Assembly: GCA_036927565.1 (NCBI GenBank)
Contig: JAYESD010000009.1
Span: 169,406,929 to 169,470,928, forward strand
Reading direction: 5' to 3'
DNA length: 64,000 nt
Source: Tuctoria greenei
Lineage: Eukaryota; Streptophyta; Magnoliopsida; Poales; Poaceae
Positions within the stretch are counted from its first letter, which is position 1; every line of letters starts with the position of its first letter. The notes under the pieces were generated by a model. It made no database searches, was not told the DNA's origin, and saw nothing but the letters and a program-made list of their open reading frames with translations. A program made the position numbers and the translations under genes. Positions 1 through 11,206 of this stretch are shown piece by piece.

Positions 1-190
1 CACCAGCCTCTCGCACTGAGGGTGAGTCAAAGGCCCCTCGACGTCACGTCCAGTGAAGTCGGCCGTGCCACTAGGGCGCTGAGGGGTGTACGCGTGCTCC
101 GTGCACCCAAGGCGGAACCTGTGGGCGTGACTCCAGTAGGTAGTCGCCTCCCACGTGGCGTCCTCCTCAGCCGCACGCTGGGAGCTCCTC
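1..190 (-). mobile_element. Chromovirus internal fragment (upstream ORF region)
   Basis: All 190 bases match 40919-41108 with no difference that I can see. That stretch lies in the upstream reading frame of the minus-strand chromovirus. The match stops inside GAGCTCCTC (182-190), where the sequence switches to the element X LTR. The fragment is too short to encode anything by itself and is useful mainly as a junction marker. Confidence 0.9.
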
Positions 191-3100
191 TCGTCCCTCT
201 ATGCCTATAAGTACCACCCCCTGGCCATCACCGTCGAGCTCCACCTCAATTTCGCGCCATCGTTGTTGCCTCTGTTCTTCGAGCTTTTGGCCGAGGATTG
301 AAGACTTTTCTCGCCAAGCTGTGAGAACATGAAAGTCTTGTAACAACCTCCTCTACATTTTCTATTTGGTCATTGATCGTGACATAGCTTGTACTGGAGG
401 TATTTCAAAATTTCCGGTCGCCGTCGAGGAAGCCGTCGGGAACCTTCACTACCTCACCGTTGAGCTCCGGTTCTAGACCGTTTCCAGTCTCGACCCTTTA
501 AGCAAAAAGGTTTGCAATCCTCTCTAGTTTATGCTCACCAAATTTAAGCCCATGACATGAAGTGTAGCTCGAGTTTTTATTCGACAACCGAATCATTTTT
601 CAATAGAATAGCAAGGCTTCGCGCTTAAATTTGTTTCATTCTTGCAATCAACCTTTAATCTGGTTAGCAGATAGCTCCTATATATCCTAGTGCAACTCCC
701 TGCCCAAGGACCCTAAAAGTTATCAACCCAGAACCTTAGATTTCGAAATTTCGCGGCCGCCGGATGAAAAACCGTACTTTGTCATCGAGCTCATATCTCG
801 CGGTTGTTTCCTCTCTTCCCTAGTCTAGATTCTTGAACCTTGAGGTGTCAGAAAGCTTTTGGAGTAGTTCCCGAGCTGTTTGAGCTTGAGTTGAGTAAGT
901 TCAAGAACGCCCGAGCTCTCACCGCCGCCGCCGCCGTCGCACGGGTTGTTCCGGTCCGTTTCAGCCGATGCCAACCTCACCGACGTGCTCAGCGCCCCCG
1001 AAAACCCCCAGGTGGCGAGTCCTGGCAAGTTTGGCGCAGCAGTTTGGCCGGCGGCGAGATCACCGGCGAGCTACCGCCGCGGGAGCCGCCGTGCGCAAGC
1101 GCCAGCCCGAGGTTGAAGAAAGCCGTGGAGCCCACATGTCAGTCACTGCGGGATCCGGTTGTGGCCGAGGATCCAGTGCGACTGCGTCGGTTAACCCCAT
1201 AGGCCCCGGTGCGGCCCTGCTGCGATTGGTTTGTTTTAAACCAGTGGGCCAAGCTGAATTATTTAAGTGCCTTCCTTTTGAAAATAATTCCAAGAATTAA
1301 CCAAACTTGTAAAATCCATAACTTCCAGTAGAATTGTCAAAAAAATTCCAAATAATTTTTTTTAGAACCAGCATGGAGAATATTTTCCAGTGGTGCACTT
1401 GGACTTCTATGAAAATCCATAGAAATTTCTCCATAATTCAGATAAGCAAGATGCTTAAAGAATTCATTCCTATAGTTCTGTTAATTGGAAAATTTCCAAT
1501 TTTGGTCAGAACACTATTATTAATACACTTGATCTCCAGTAAAAATTTCAAGTTCATTGGACTTTAATTACTGGGTTTATCAGTATTCCAAATCTCTATG
1601 TAGTTATAAATTTAGAAAAATACAAAATTCAATTTCAGAAAATTTTCCCAAACTTGTAAAATCAGTTTCTCCCTGCAGGAAGCTTAGAAAATAGTGAAAC
1701 AAATTTTCCTAGAACCAATGAGACCCCCTCTACATGATACAACCACTGGTAGCCATGATAGGTCTCCAAAATTTCAACAAAAAATTTAGTGAAGGTTATT
1801 GCTTACCATAATTTTGAAGAACAACAAACTTCCTTGATCATCTCCTGTTCTTTGCAAGAGTCTTCTCTACAGTCACCAGTATCTACCATAAAAGTCTCAA
1901 AGCCAATTAAGATCATTATCTTATTTTGATCCTAAGATATTAAGTTATAACCTTAAGCATATTAATTATTTTCAAAGTCATTCATATATAGTATATGCAT
2001 ATCGTGTAGTAGATGAAATTGAGGAGCAGCCAGAAGCTTTGGAAGTCCAGCTGCCAGAAACTAACGTAGACTCAGACTCGCATTCAGGTAAGCCCCAGTT
2101 TGCATTTAAGTTCCTTACAGGGTATTTGCAGTTTTCATTTCACCTTACGTCTTCAGATGATTGTGCATTACGTTTAAGGTGTTTGCCATGCACTTGCATG
2201 GCCCACAAATCCCATGGAGTCTTGGGTAGGTCTACGGCCCGTTGAGTAGAAACTGCTATGCTTATGCTCATAGGAATTCGGTAGAAGTTGAGTAGTTGGA
2301 ATCTACTCGCGAGATAGGAATTTTATCACACGGGAGGAATTGGAATCAAGAAATGATTTATGAATATGAATTAAGACCGAGCAGCGGATAGGATGCAGCG
2401 AGACATGTTCTCACGTGCGTAGCCCTGCTTGTGTCGATTGAGGACCGTTTCGTGTGTGGCCCTGCTGGACAAGCTTGAATTGTACTAGCGACATACTGGA
2501 GAAATGGGCTCCAGTAAACTGACATAGCTTGATACTAGTTTGTCGAGGCATTCCGTTCCGTTTTATAGGCGTGGATTGAGGGCAACAAGGTGTAAATCAG
2601 CTGGTGGGCACGTCAGAGTACACCCCACGCAGTGACCTCCTGCTCGTGACGGATCGACCGGTTCGACATACGAGTGTCTAGTGAAAGGTGGCCATATACG
2701 ACTAGTAAGAAGTGTTAAGTAGGTACTGCTGTAAGTACTCGCTGACATTTCCGAAAGTGCATATGTGTCATGTTGTTCCGGGTGAGCCCTGATTGCAATC
2801 ACCGTCCCTCGCGGTAATAGAGTACCATTTGTTCACTGCGTTGTGACATAGTAAATACTGAAGAAGTCAGGAGAATACGATGTATTGAATTACAATTGCT
2901 TTACAACCTTGTTTGGCTTAGAGATAGTACAATTAAAAGTTTACAGTTTCCCTATACTTTACCTGCAATAGCATTATGTGTTTTGTGCGTGTCATATCAT
3001 CGGCAAAGCGATTCTTGTTTGATTGTGGAGTCTATGATGTGCCGTGCCTGAAGAATGTCATGTGCTATTTAAAATATGAATATAAGGATCCACTTGTAGG

Positions 3101-3542
3101 CGAGTCCTTTATGCCATTCCTTACCTATGCTTAGTATTCACCCCTGCATATGTCTAGTGAGACGGATTAGTCTTGTTGAGCCTTAACTCATGTTTGCAGT
3201 TAACAAGTTTTTGCAGATTATACGACTGATGATGGGTTCAATGACAAGGCTACACCCCCTCCAGGGTTTACAGCCAAGTGGGAACATTGCACGCCGCCGT
3301 AAGTTGTGTGTTGCTAGAGCGAAGTATCCAGGGCATGGATGACTTTGCTTTTGCATAGCTAGTGCCGAGAGCGTAGCTATGATGTATAGTTCTTTCGTTA
3401 GTATTGTAAAACTTCCACTGTGCTTTTAAATAAAGACTTGGTATTGTAATTTTTTCTCGTTCTTTTCTTGCACACTGTTGGGTGTCGCATCACACGACAC
3501 CACCCAATGAGATCCTTGAAGGTCGGGATTCCAGTCCCCACA
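182..3542 (+). mobile_element. Element X, long LTR, 5'-truncated
   Basis: Bases 182 to about 1830 align with 62356-64000 at a constant offset of about 62,174 bp, apart from small indels, with scattered substitutions. The segment ends in ..CCCCACA at 3542 and is followed by CTTAG, the same 5 bp that precede the X start at 61450. A TATA-like motif is at 206-213. Adding the U3 seen at 61450-62355 gives an LTR of about 4.3 kb, very long, as in Tekay-like or LARD elements. No retroviral reading frame is present. I cannot exclude that part of 1830-3542 is internal sequence, because only the first half has a second copy to compare. Confidence 0.7.
206..213 (+). promoter_or_regulatory. TATA box of element X LTR
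   Basis: TATAAGTA, conserved at the matching position 62380-62387 in the other X copy. It fits the U3/R border of a plus-oriented LTR. Confidence 0.5.
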
Positions 3543-3720
3543 CTTAGAGCAGATGAAGGGCACACAGAATGTGCAGCTTGCTGATGCCAGAATTCGACGA
3601 TTATGATCTGGGGAATGTAGTTGCGAATTCGAGTGAGACGAGGCAAAGGGGGTTGCGAGACGGCAGTTCCTGGAAGCACTGGCGCTAGGTTTTTCTCTTC
3701 TCCTTGTCACGGCTATTGCT
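3543..3720 (-). pseudogene. H2A.Z 5' UTR fragment (unit A)
   Basis: On the minus strand this matches the 5' leaders at 6675-6850 and 60301-60430. Shared features are an AAACCTAG-type start, a pyrimidine-rich leader and the block CATTCCCCAGATC. In those copies the leader lies upstream of H2A.Z exon 1. Here element X has inserted where the exon 1 side should continue, so only the leader remains. The CTTAG at 3543-3547 is the right-hand target-site duplication of X. Confidence 0.65.
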
Positions 3721-4331
3721 CACGAGGCAACAATTTTATATGAGGAAGGGAGGACAAATTTAATGGGCCGTATGAGCTCTCATTTGGCCCAACATGTGGG
3801 CACAACGAACGTGTGTAGTGGCGCATGAGCTGGGTGTGTGTGTGAACACACTTACTCACACCATTCGCAAACATATATAATCTACATCTATACAATGACT
3901 TATAAGACCGTGCCCTTTGAAGGATAAACGAAATCACCCGAATCATATGCTCAATGACAAACTACACTACTATTGTATGTTTGCACATGAGAGACACTTG
4001 AAATATTATTTCTTTTCATGGAACATTGGTGAATGGAGATTTCCAAACCACACACTATGAATAATTATTTCAGGGATGGTCGCCAGTTTTAATACGATGG
4101 GGGTTATGGAACACATCGAGTTTCCAGTCACGTGCAACATATAAAATTCCCGTAAATACAGAGAGCGCGGGCATAAGCCGTCAGAGAAAGAGAAGCATTG
4201 TTCAGTAGACACTCACACTAACATACAAGATATCTGAAGAACTCCCGAAAATACATTCCCGTAAATATAACATTCCCAATACATAAGATACACACTGAAG
4301 CACTGCTCAGTAGACACTCACACTAAAAAAG
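3721..4331. promoter_or_regulatory. Divergent intergenic spacer between H2A.Z leader and CCCH-gene fragment (unit A)
   Basis: This non-coding spacer is repeated, diverged, at 6851-7450 and in part at 8725-8952 and 10975-11206. It holds GGGCC-type boxes near 3760, TATATAATC near 3875, and a tandem leader motif (CAGTAGACACTCACACTAAC) near 4205 and 4310. The order minus-strand leader, spacer, plus-strand fragment suggests a shared bidirectional promoter in the ancestral gene pair. Promoter function is inferred. Confidence 0.5.
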
Positions 4332-5340
4332 TTGCATTCACTTGGCACACTTTCTCACGTGCAAAATTTGCACAACACTATGTTGCCTTCACTTGACACA
4401 CTTTCTCACGCACAACACTACACACTGTACAACTTGTACAGTAATCTCACACCAACTCTATACACTATCTTAGCAACACTGGCACTCAGCTCAACAACAA
4501 ATGCAAATCTTATGATACCTTCTACGGTAAGAGTTTCAATCCAATGGATGCATCCCTCTATTATGATTTCACAGAACACAAGGCAGAGTATCGTTCAGCC
4601 GAGAGTACCATCTCCTATGCCAAGAACTACAATCCAGTCCAATAGCTTGAAAAGGGCTCGGGTTGCTCCCCCAGTTTATACATCCTCAAGTGTTAACCAT
4701 ATGCAACCTTTTGTCCCTTGCTATAGCACAATGCAGCCAGCATTTTCCGGTGCATTTCATACCAGCACAGGTACCATCACCAGGCAATATTTTTCGGAGT
4801 TTCCCTGATCTGCTTCCTCCCAGTGCACCACCACAGCTCATTGCAGCAAAAGCATATCAAGGTCAGGGAAACCAGGGTCAAGCATTACCATATCCTCAGA
4901 TGTGCCTCCTAACACGGCGGTTGGTACAGGCGTGCCGCTCTCGCGGTGCACCCCCTTTTCCACTCGGGGAAAACAGCAACAGCAAGGCCCATCAGCAGAT
5001 ACTAGTAGAACATAGAGGGATGCTCTTGCTACTATGGCACATGAACTGGGGGTACCTGATTCTGATTATAATGTTGACCCACCAGTGTGTCAGCAATCTG
5101 CAAGCACTTCTTTTCAAACTCTGTATCCTAATCAGCTACTCGCTCAAGCAAAGGTGTGCCATGGCCGTAATATTAATCCCGTAAATGTTGCAGCTCATGC
5201 TCCTTTACAGTAAGGCTTCCGAGTAGGCACAATTTGTCAAATCTGGCATCTGGCAGTGGTGTTATTTCATCTGATGCTATTAAAGCTATTCTATTTTGCA
5301 GGCACATCACCATGTCTCACGCACAATTAATGCAGCTAGT
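4332..5340 (+). pseudogene. Q/P-rich host gene fragment, unit A
   Basis: One of three copies of the same coding-like stretch (also 7451-8660 and 11207-12360). The readable frames share KRARVAPPVYTSS, a PPGN motif, LPYPQMPPNT, QQQQGPSADTS, HELGVPDSDYNVDP and LYPNQLLAQAKA. Here they are split over two frames by indels and stops, so no full product can be made. The sequence is low-complexity, and I recognise no catalytic domain. It probably belongs to the same ancestral gene as the CCCH fragments of unit C, because both follow the same spacer in the same direction. That link is inferred. Confidence 0.55.
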
Positions 5341-5559
5341 GTGCACTTGTTCCACACACGCACACGCTAAGAGCTCAAATGGAACACACACAACACAAGA
5401 TTAGATCCAACAGGGTTCTAACATATATCAACTGAGATAAAGAACCATCCGCAGGAACACAACAAAAGCTCAAGCACGATGCAATCAGCCCAAATACTCA
5501 GTATCCAGAGAAGACAACATCACAATAGATCTCAAGTTCAGGTGTCATTTATTCAGAAG

Positions 5560-5740
5560 CATCTCACACATTAAAATGCATCACCAGCAGACATTATTCT
5601 GAAAGGCATTCTAAGGCAGACTACAATGTTCAGTTCAATCAGGACCCTAAACTGACACTAGCATGGATAAGCTCAACTCTACCACACAGTTAGCCGGGCC
5701 CTGTGACACTCATTCCTTGAGCGTGACTCATGATCCAAAA
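5560..5740 (-). pseudogene. H2A.Z 3' UTR and last-exon remnant (degenerate copy)
   Basis: This matches the 3' UTR next to the better exon 2 copy at 14160-14340. Shared blocks are the one around TTCAATCAGGACCCTAAA and the ATTCCTTGA end of the last exon. The body of exon 2 is missing: the sequence runs from the terminal codons straight into intron-like DNA (5741-5990). With exon 1 at 6023-6138 and the leader at 6675-6850, it forms a collapsed H2A.Z copy on the minus strand. Confidence 0.6.
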
Positions 5741-6022
5741 AAACACGAATAATAGGAAGGAATACCCAACACAAGATCACACCTTATTCACTAATCGTGT
5801 CAACCAAGGGTAAAGACAACTTCTACTTGAAACGGAAAGATAGAATATAATCCTCTTGTACCCTCTAAACAAAAGAAAATCACTGCCCAACCCACATCTT
5901 AAGCATGAAGAACGCATGATCTACCACCAAGAACTAGCCCTTGTTATCGAGCGAGGGACTTAAAGAACCCAACAAGAAAATAGAAGCGGAGATCATGGGG
6001 TGGGGGGACAACGACGGCGAAC

Positions 6023-6138
6023 CTGGAGGCCAGCGCGCGCGTGAAACGGCTTATGGGCAGGTTCTTGTCTTTGTTCTTGTTGGCGTATGCGGCCGCTGTC
6101 TTCGTCGTGATGGGCCCCTTGACTCCCTTCTGGGCCAT
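6023..6138 (-). pseudogene. H2A.Z: H2A.Z exon 1 (degenerate copy)
   Basis: The minus strand starts with ATG at 6138. It reads MAQKGVKGPITTKT, a lysine-rich tail, then NKDKNLPISRF, which is the N-terminal tail and start of the fold of a plant H2A.Z histone. The exon ends in CTCCAG followed by GT at 6022-6021, the normal splice donor after the AGLQ motif. A 2-base insertion just before the donor breaks the AGLQ frame, and exon 2 of this copy has been deleted, so it cannot encode a histone. The protein family would replace H2A in nucleosomes near transcription starts. Confidence 0.75.
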
Positions 6139-6654
6139 CTTTCTCCTTGCTTTGGCAAACACAACACCTACCTACCAAAAAGGGCAGGCAGGAAGGAAAC
6201 CCACTAGAAATTAAAATAAACTCTACAAAACATTTCGTGAGAAAATGGTAGTCTTCACGGCCCAGCTAACTAGTGGCCCGGAAAGGATAAGAACCCGTAA
6301 CGTAATGTGTAGCCTAGTAGGCAGCCCATTAGATCAGCCAGCCCAAAAGCCCAGAGCGTATGCAGTGTCTCCTATTGAGGGCACCCAAGCCTCCGTCTGA
6401 ACCCAAATCCAACCAATGGCAGCCACCGTGGTCCGTTACATTCCGTTCCTTTGGTGGAACTAAGCATTGATCCCCGTCCGAAACAGCCTTGCCAGCAAAG
6501 CATTGAATACAAGAATTGATTTTTTACATGTATTTCTAATCAACATTCACATCTGGGAGTATTTTACCGTCTCTTGAGAAGTTAAAGGTTTCTACTCAGG
6601 TTTCAAAATAAACAATATTCCATGCTCATTTCAAAATATATGATCACAAGCATT

Positions 6655-6850
6655 TTTCATGGTGAGTAGAGGCTTAGAGCAGAGGAAGGGCACACAGAAT
6701 GTGCAGCTTGCTGACGCCAGGATTCGACGCTTACGATCTGGGGAATGTAGTTGAGAATTTGAGTGAGACGAGGCAAAGGGGATTGCGAGAGGCCAGTTCT
6801 TAGGAGCAATGGCACTAGGTTTTTCTCTTCTCCTTGTCACGGCTATTGCT
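6655..6850 (-). pseudogene. H2A.Z 5' UTR (degenerate copy)
   Basis: The leader lies upstream of exon 1 at 6023-6138 on the minus strand, separated by about 0.5 kb of 5' UTR intron. It is homologous to 3543-3720 and 60301-60430. The stretch GTAGAGGCTTAGAGCAG near 6665 is the unoccupied version of the site where element X inserted in the other copy, with CTTAG intact once. Confidence 0.6.
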
Positions 6851-7450
6851 CACTAGGCAATGATTTTATATGAGGAAGGAAGGACAATTTTAATGGGCCT
6901 TGAGCTCTCATTTGGCCCAACATGTGGGCACGACGCACGTGTGTAGTGGCGCATGAGCTGGGTGCATGTGTGAACACACACACACTTACTCACACCATTC
7001 GCGAACATATATAATCTACATCTATACAATGACTTATAAGACTGTGCCCTTTGAAGGATCAACAAAATCACCCGAATCTTATGCTCGACGACAAAACTAC
7101 ACTACTATTGTGTGTTTGCGCATGAGAGACACTTGAAATATTATTTCTTTTCCTGGAACATTGGAGAATGGAGATTTCCAAACCACACACTATGAACAAT
7201 TATTTCAGGGATGGTCACCAGTTTCAATACGATGGGGGTGATGGAACACATCGAGTTTCCAGTCACGTGCAACATATAACATTCCCGTAAATACAGAGAG
7301 TGTGGACATGCCGTCAGAGAAAGAGAAGCATTTTTCAGTAGACACTCACACTAACACACGAGATACACACTGAAGCACTCCCGGAAATACATTCCCAACA
7401 CAAAAGATACACACTGAAGCACTGCTCAGTAGACACTCACACTAAAACAG
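6851..7450. promoter_or_regulatory. Divergent spacer, unit B
   Basis: Paralogue of 3721-4331 with the same order of blocks: GGCCC boxes, a TATATAATC run, and repeated CAGTAGACACTCACAC leader motifs near 7335 and 7425. A short CA-rich run lies near 6975. No reading frame is supported. Confidence 0.45.
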
Positions 7451-8660
7451 TTGCGTTCACTTGGCACACTTTCTCACGTGCAAAACTTGCACAACACTAC
7501 GTTTCCTTCACTTGGCACACTTTCTCACGCACAACACTACACACTGCACCACTTGTACAGTACTCTTACACCAGCTGTACACACTATCTTAGCAACACCT
7601 GGCACTCAGCTCAAGAACACATGCAAATCTTATGATACCTTCAGCGGTAAAAGTTCCAATCCAATGGATGCATCCCTCTATTATGATTCCACAGAATACA
7701 AGGCAGGGTATCGTTCAGCCGAGAGTACCATCTCCTATGCCAAGAACTACAATCCAGTCCAATAGATCGAAAAGGGCTCGGGTTGCTCCCCCAGTTTATA
7801 CACCCTAAGTGTTAACCATATGCAACCCTTTGTCCCTTGCTATAGCACAATGCAGCCAGCATTTTCCCGTGCGTTTCATACAGCACAAGTACCAGTAACG
7901 CCACCAGGCAATACTTTTCGGAGATCCCTGATCATCTGCTTCCTCCAAGTGCACCACCTCAGCCCATTGCAGCAAAAGCATCTCAGGGTCAGGGATTCCA
8001 GCGTCAAGCATTACCATATCCTCATATGCCTCCTAACACGGCGGTTGGTACAGGCATGCCGCTCTCGTGGTGCACCCCCTTTTTCACTCAGGGAAAATAG
8101 CAGCAGCAAGGCCCATCAGCAGATACTAGTAGAACATGGAGGGATGCTCTTGCTACTTTGGCACATCAACTGGGGGTACCTGATTCTGATTATAATGTTG
8201 ACCCACTAGTGGGTCATCAATCTGCAAGCACTTCTTCGCAAACTTTGTATCCTAATCAGCTACTTGCTGAAGCAAAGGCGTGGCAGGGTCGTATTATTTT
8301 TTTTGAACCAGTGGGTCAACAATCTAATAGCACTTTTCTCAAACTTTGTATCCTAATCAGCTACTAGCTCAAGCAAAGGCGTGCCAGGGCCGTAATATTA
8401 ATCCCGTAAATGTTGTAGCTCAAGCTCCTTTACAGATAAGGCTTCCAAGTAGGCACAATTTGTCAAATCTGGCATCTGGCAGTGCTGTTATATCATCTAA
8501 TGCTAAGCTATTCTATTTTGCAGGCACAGCACCATGTCTCACGCACAATTAATCAGCAAGTCTGCACTTGTTTCACACACGCACACGCGCTAAGAGCTCA
8601 AATGGAACACACACAAAACAGGATTAGATCCAACAGGATTCTAACATATATCAACTGGAG
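7451..8660 (+). pseudogene. Q/P-rich host gene fragment, unit B
   Basis: Paralogue of 4332-5340 and 11207-12360. It keeps the blocks SNPMDASLYYDST, PFVPCYSTMQPAF, QQLGVPDSDYNVDP-like and QIRLPSRHNLSNLASG. Indels move the frame several times and a TAG lies within the glutamine run near 8098. A partial internal repeat of the LYPNQLLA block occurs (near 8250 and 8350), another sign of local shuffling. It is non-functional as it stands. Confidence 0.55.
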
Positions 8661-8724
8661 ATAAAAAAACCATCCATAGGAGCACAACAACAAGCTCAAG
8701 CACGATGCAGTCAGCCCAATATCC

Positions 8725-8952
8725 AAGACGACGGGGGTGATGGAACACATCGAGTTTCCAGTCACGTGCGACATATAACATTCCCTTAAATACAGAGAGC
8801 GCGGACATGTCGTCAGAGAAAGAGAAGCACTGCTCAGTAGATACTCAAACTAACACACAAGATACAAACTAAAGCACTCACGTAAATATAACATTCCCCA
8901 CACATAAGATACACACTTAAGCACTGCTCAGTGGACACTCACATTAACACAT
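8725..8952. promoter_or_regulatory. Partial divergent spacer, unit C
   Basis: A shortened copy of the spacer that starts abruptly at GACGGGGGTGATGGAACACATC and keeps the CAGTAGATACTCA and CAGTGGACACTCA leader motifs. No minus-strand H2A.Z leader is attached here, so only the plus-strand half was duplicated. Confidence 0.45.
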
Positions 8953-10330
8953 TTGCGTTCACTTGGCACACTTTCTCACGCACACACACTTGCACGACAC
9001 TATGTTGCCTTCACTTGGCACACTTTTTCTCACGCTGCCAGTGATTTCATTGACCTTGGTCCTGAACGGAGGATTGGGAGAGGCAGAACTTCTGGAGGGC
9101 CTTTGCCCTGTAGAGATTTCGTAGCTAGTAGATGCCGAAGAGGTCAGAATTGTAAGTTTCCTCACAGAGATGGTGGGCACAGACCATTTGAAGAGCATTA
9201 TCCTGCTAGCTCAGCTGAAAGGTATGGGTATCAGAGCAAGGAGTTTATGGATTTATGAAAACAGAATGACTTTTTACAGAGTAGCTGGAGAGATGAGGCT
9301 AGGTAAAGTGCCTATGAGGGGTTTGGCCCTAATTCATCTCCTATTAACCGAGCACCATATGGTAAATAAAAAACCCTGTAATTTTTTTTGCTGCCGGTCA
9401 ATGTAGCTGTGGTGCAAACTGTGTGTATCTTCATGAATCATGAGGAAGCTCCCCAGAGGCAGATGGGACTGACTGCTCCTGATGAGCCTTCGAACTACAA
9501 TGATGGGCCTACAGGAAGAGCTATGAAATTTCTCAAACTGGGGTGAACCAAAAAATGTTACGTACACATGAAACTTCACAGAGTGCATCCAGATATGATT
9601 GGGAATACCCTGTTTCTCTGCATGCTGGTAATGTAGCGGAGAATTTGGGCCAAATTCTTCAGCGACAAGATGCAATTCCTCAAATTCATGGGCCACCAAC
9701 TCTTCCAGTCACCACCCATTTGCAGAACAATACAACATCATTTCCTTGGAATAGCCACATGCAGCGAAGTAACTTTTCGGTGCATCCACAAGGAACCCAG
9801 TTAGCTGCGAATAACTCAACTCATAATGCACAGGGCCAGTCAGTTGCTCGTATGGGACACAACCAACTTGGCTATATATGGTCTAGAGGCACGAGCATTG
9901 CCAAATTTCTTTGCACATAATAGACATAATTTCAGTGTTGTTGGTCGAGCTCCACAGCATCTTTTAACAAGTGTGCATACTGGGCAGAATCAGGCAGCAA
10001 TTGACTTGCATAGGCTGAGTCGAGACAGTGGCACGCAGGCTAAAAGCATACACAGAACATGCAGGGTTTCCAGCCGGTTGCTCCAAATGTGCAAATTCAG
10101 AATCAATCCTTGCATGGGTTATCTCTTTATTTGCCAGCTTCAAGCTTAGCTTATGTGGTCAGATGAGCTCCTATTTCGCATAATCCAGCCAAAGGTGGAG
10201 ACATCCAACGCGTTACTGCATTGGCACAATACTCTGAAAATGTTGGTACTGTGGGAGTTCAACCATCACAGCCCAATATGAACTGGAGCTTGATGGTCCC
10301 TTCATATTAGCGCCTTCAGCTGATGGTCGC
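8953..10330 (+). pseudogene. CCCH-type zinc-finger protein gene fragment, unit C
   Basis: After the leader, the reading frame from about 9040 encodes a glycine/arginine-rich linker. It then encodes a CCCH finger at 9109-9165 (CRDFVASRCRRGQNCKFPH, spacing C-x7-C-x5-C-x3-H). A second finger at 9377-9434 has the same spacing only if one T of the T8 run at 9382-9389 is ignored, so it is frameshifted. Further blocks follow (RYDWEYPVSLHAGN, LGQILQRQDAIPQIHGPP, QAAIDLHRLSRDSG) in changing frames. CCCH fingers usually bind RNA; the plant C3H38/C3H55 type is the nearest I can suggest. Stops and frame changes make it a pseudogene, although some breaks could be unrecognised introns. Confidence 0.7.
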
Positions 10331-10974
10331 TTCATCCGCAGCGCCTTGCACAACACTTTCTCACACACAACACTTGGCACACTTGGCACACATCTCTCTC
10401 TCTTTCAGGTGCGCGCACATTCTCTACTAAGTAAAATTATTGGCAGTTAGTACAAATCAGTTTTTGGCGCCAGACAACTGCTGTGCTGTCGCCTTGACAT
10501 CTTTGAATCTTTTGCTTGTGACGTTGCCCGTGTCAGTAGACAAGTGCTTGCGTTCCATTTGGGCCAGCATGATTGTGACTTGAGGCAAGGGCAAGGCATT
10601 GTTCATCACTTCATCGACTGGTTGGTTCAGTTCTGTGTGCGAGGAGAGGCTGAAACTGTGTGTTCGTTCACTTCATCGACTCGTTCAGTTCTGCTCTTTC
10701 ACCCTCTCACAGGCTCATCGGCGTTACATCAACGAGCTCTTCCCACCCATCCACACTCCCCTTTCAACCCGGCCCTCCCCTTCAACGCTCCAATCTCTAC
10801 ATGGTCACCCCCACCCTGTCGTTTTCATCCGTCTCAAGCAACTCTCATCATTAGATCCACCATCGTCATCATCCATATACCTTCTTCGCCATGGTCCCAG
10901 ACCCTCCCTCTAAGTCTGGCAAGCTCAAGATGAATCCCAAACCCTAACATCGATGTCGTCAAGCTGGTCGCCAG
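10331..10974. other. Spacer between units C and D, no gene recognised
   Basis: It starts with repeats of ACAACACTTTCTCAC and ACTTGGCACAC, then a short TC run followed by TTTCAG. A pyrimidine-rich stretch follows, giving several Pro/Ser-rich frames without a recognisable domain. AAACCCTAAC near 10938 resembles plant leaders. I see no supported coding sequence. Confidence 0.4.
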
Positions 10975-11206
10975 TTTCAATACGATGGGGGTGATAGAAC
11001 ACATCGAGTTTCCAGTCATGTGCAACCTATAACATTCCTGTAAATACAGAGAGCGCGGGCATGTCAATAGCAAAAGAGAATCACTGCTCAGTAGACACTC
11101 ACACTAACACACAAGATACACACACTAAAGCAATCCCGTAAATATAACATTCCTGACACACAAGATACACTGAAGCACTGCTTAGTAGACACTCACACAA
11201 ACACAG
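10975..11206. promoter_or_regulatory. Partial divergent spacer, unit D
   Basis: Another shortened copy of the spacer (TCGCCAGTTTCAATACGATG block followed by CAGTAGACACTCACAC motifs) directly ahead of the next plus-strand gene fragment. Confidence 0.45.

Noticed and set aside
840..1300. Open frames on both strands near 825-1300, conserved at 63000-63480
   Set aside because: Several overlapping frames are equally open, rich in Arg/Pro/Ala, with no domain. The conservation is explained by the shared LTR of element X.
5944..6162. Small membrane-type protein (RAMP4-like) for the minus frame at 5944-6162
   Set aside because: The paralogue at 60048-60162 and exon 2 at 14331-14632 show that it is the H2A.Z N-terminus followed by intron read-through.
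9334..9699. Minus-strand frame of 121 residues, repeated in part at 12327-12701
   Set aside because: It is the complement of the CCCH-gene segment with the RYDWEYPVSLHAGN block; conservation comes from the sense side.
10544..10933. Three overlapping plus frames rich in Ser, Pro and His
   Set aside because: Pyrimidine-rich sequence keeps all frames open by composition; no domain and no start context.
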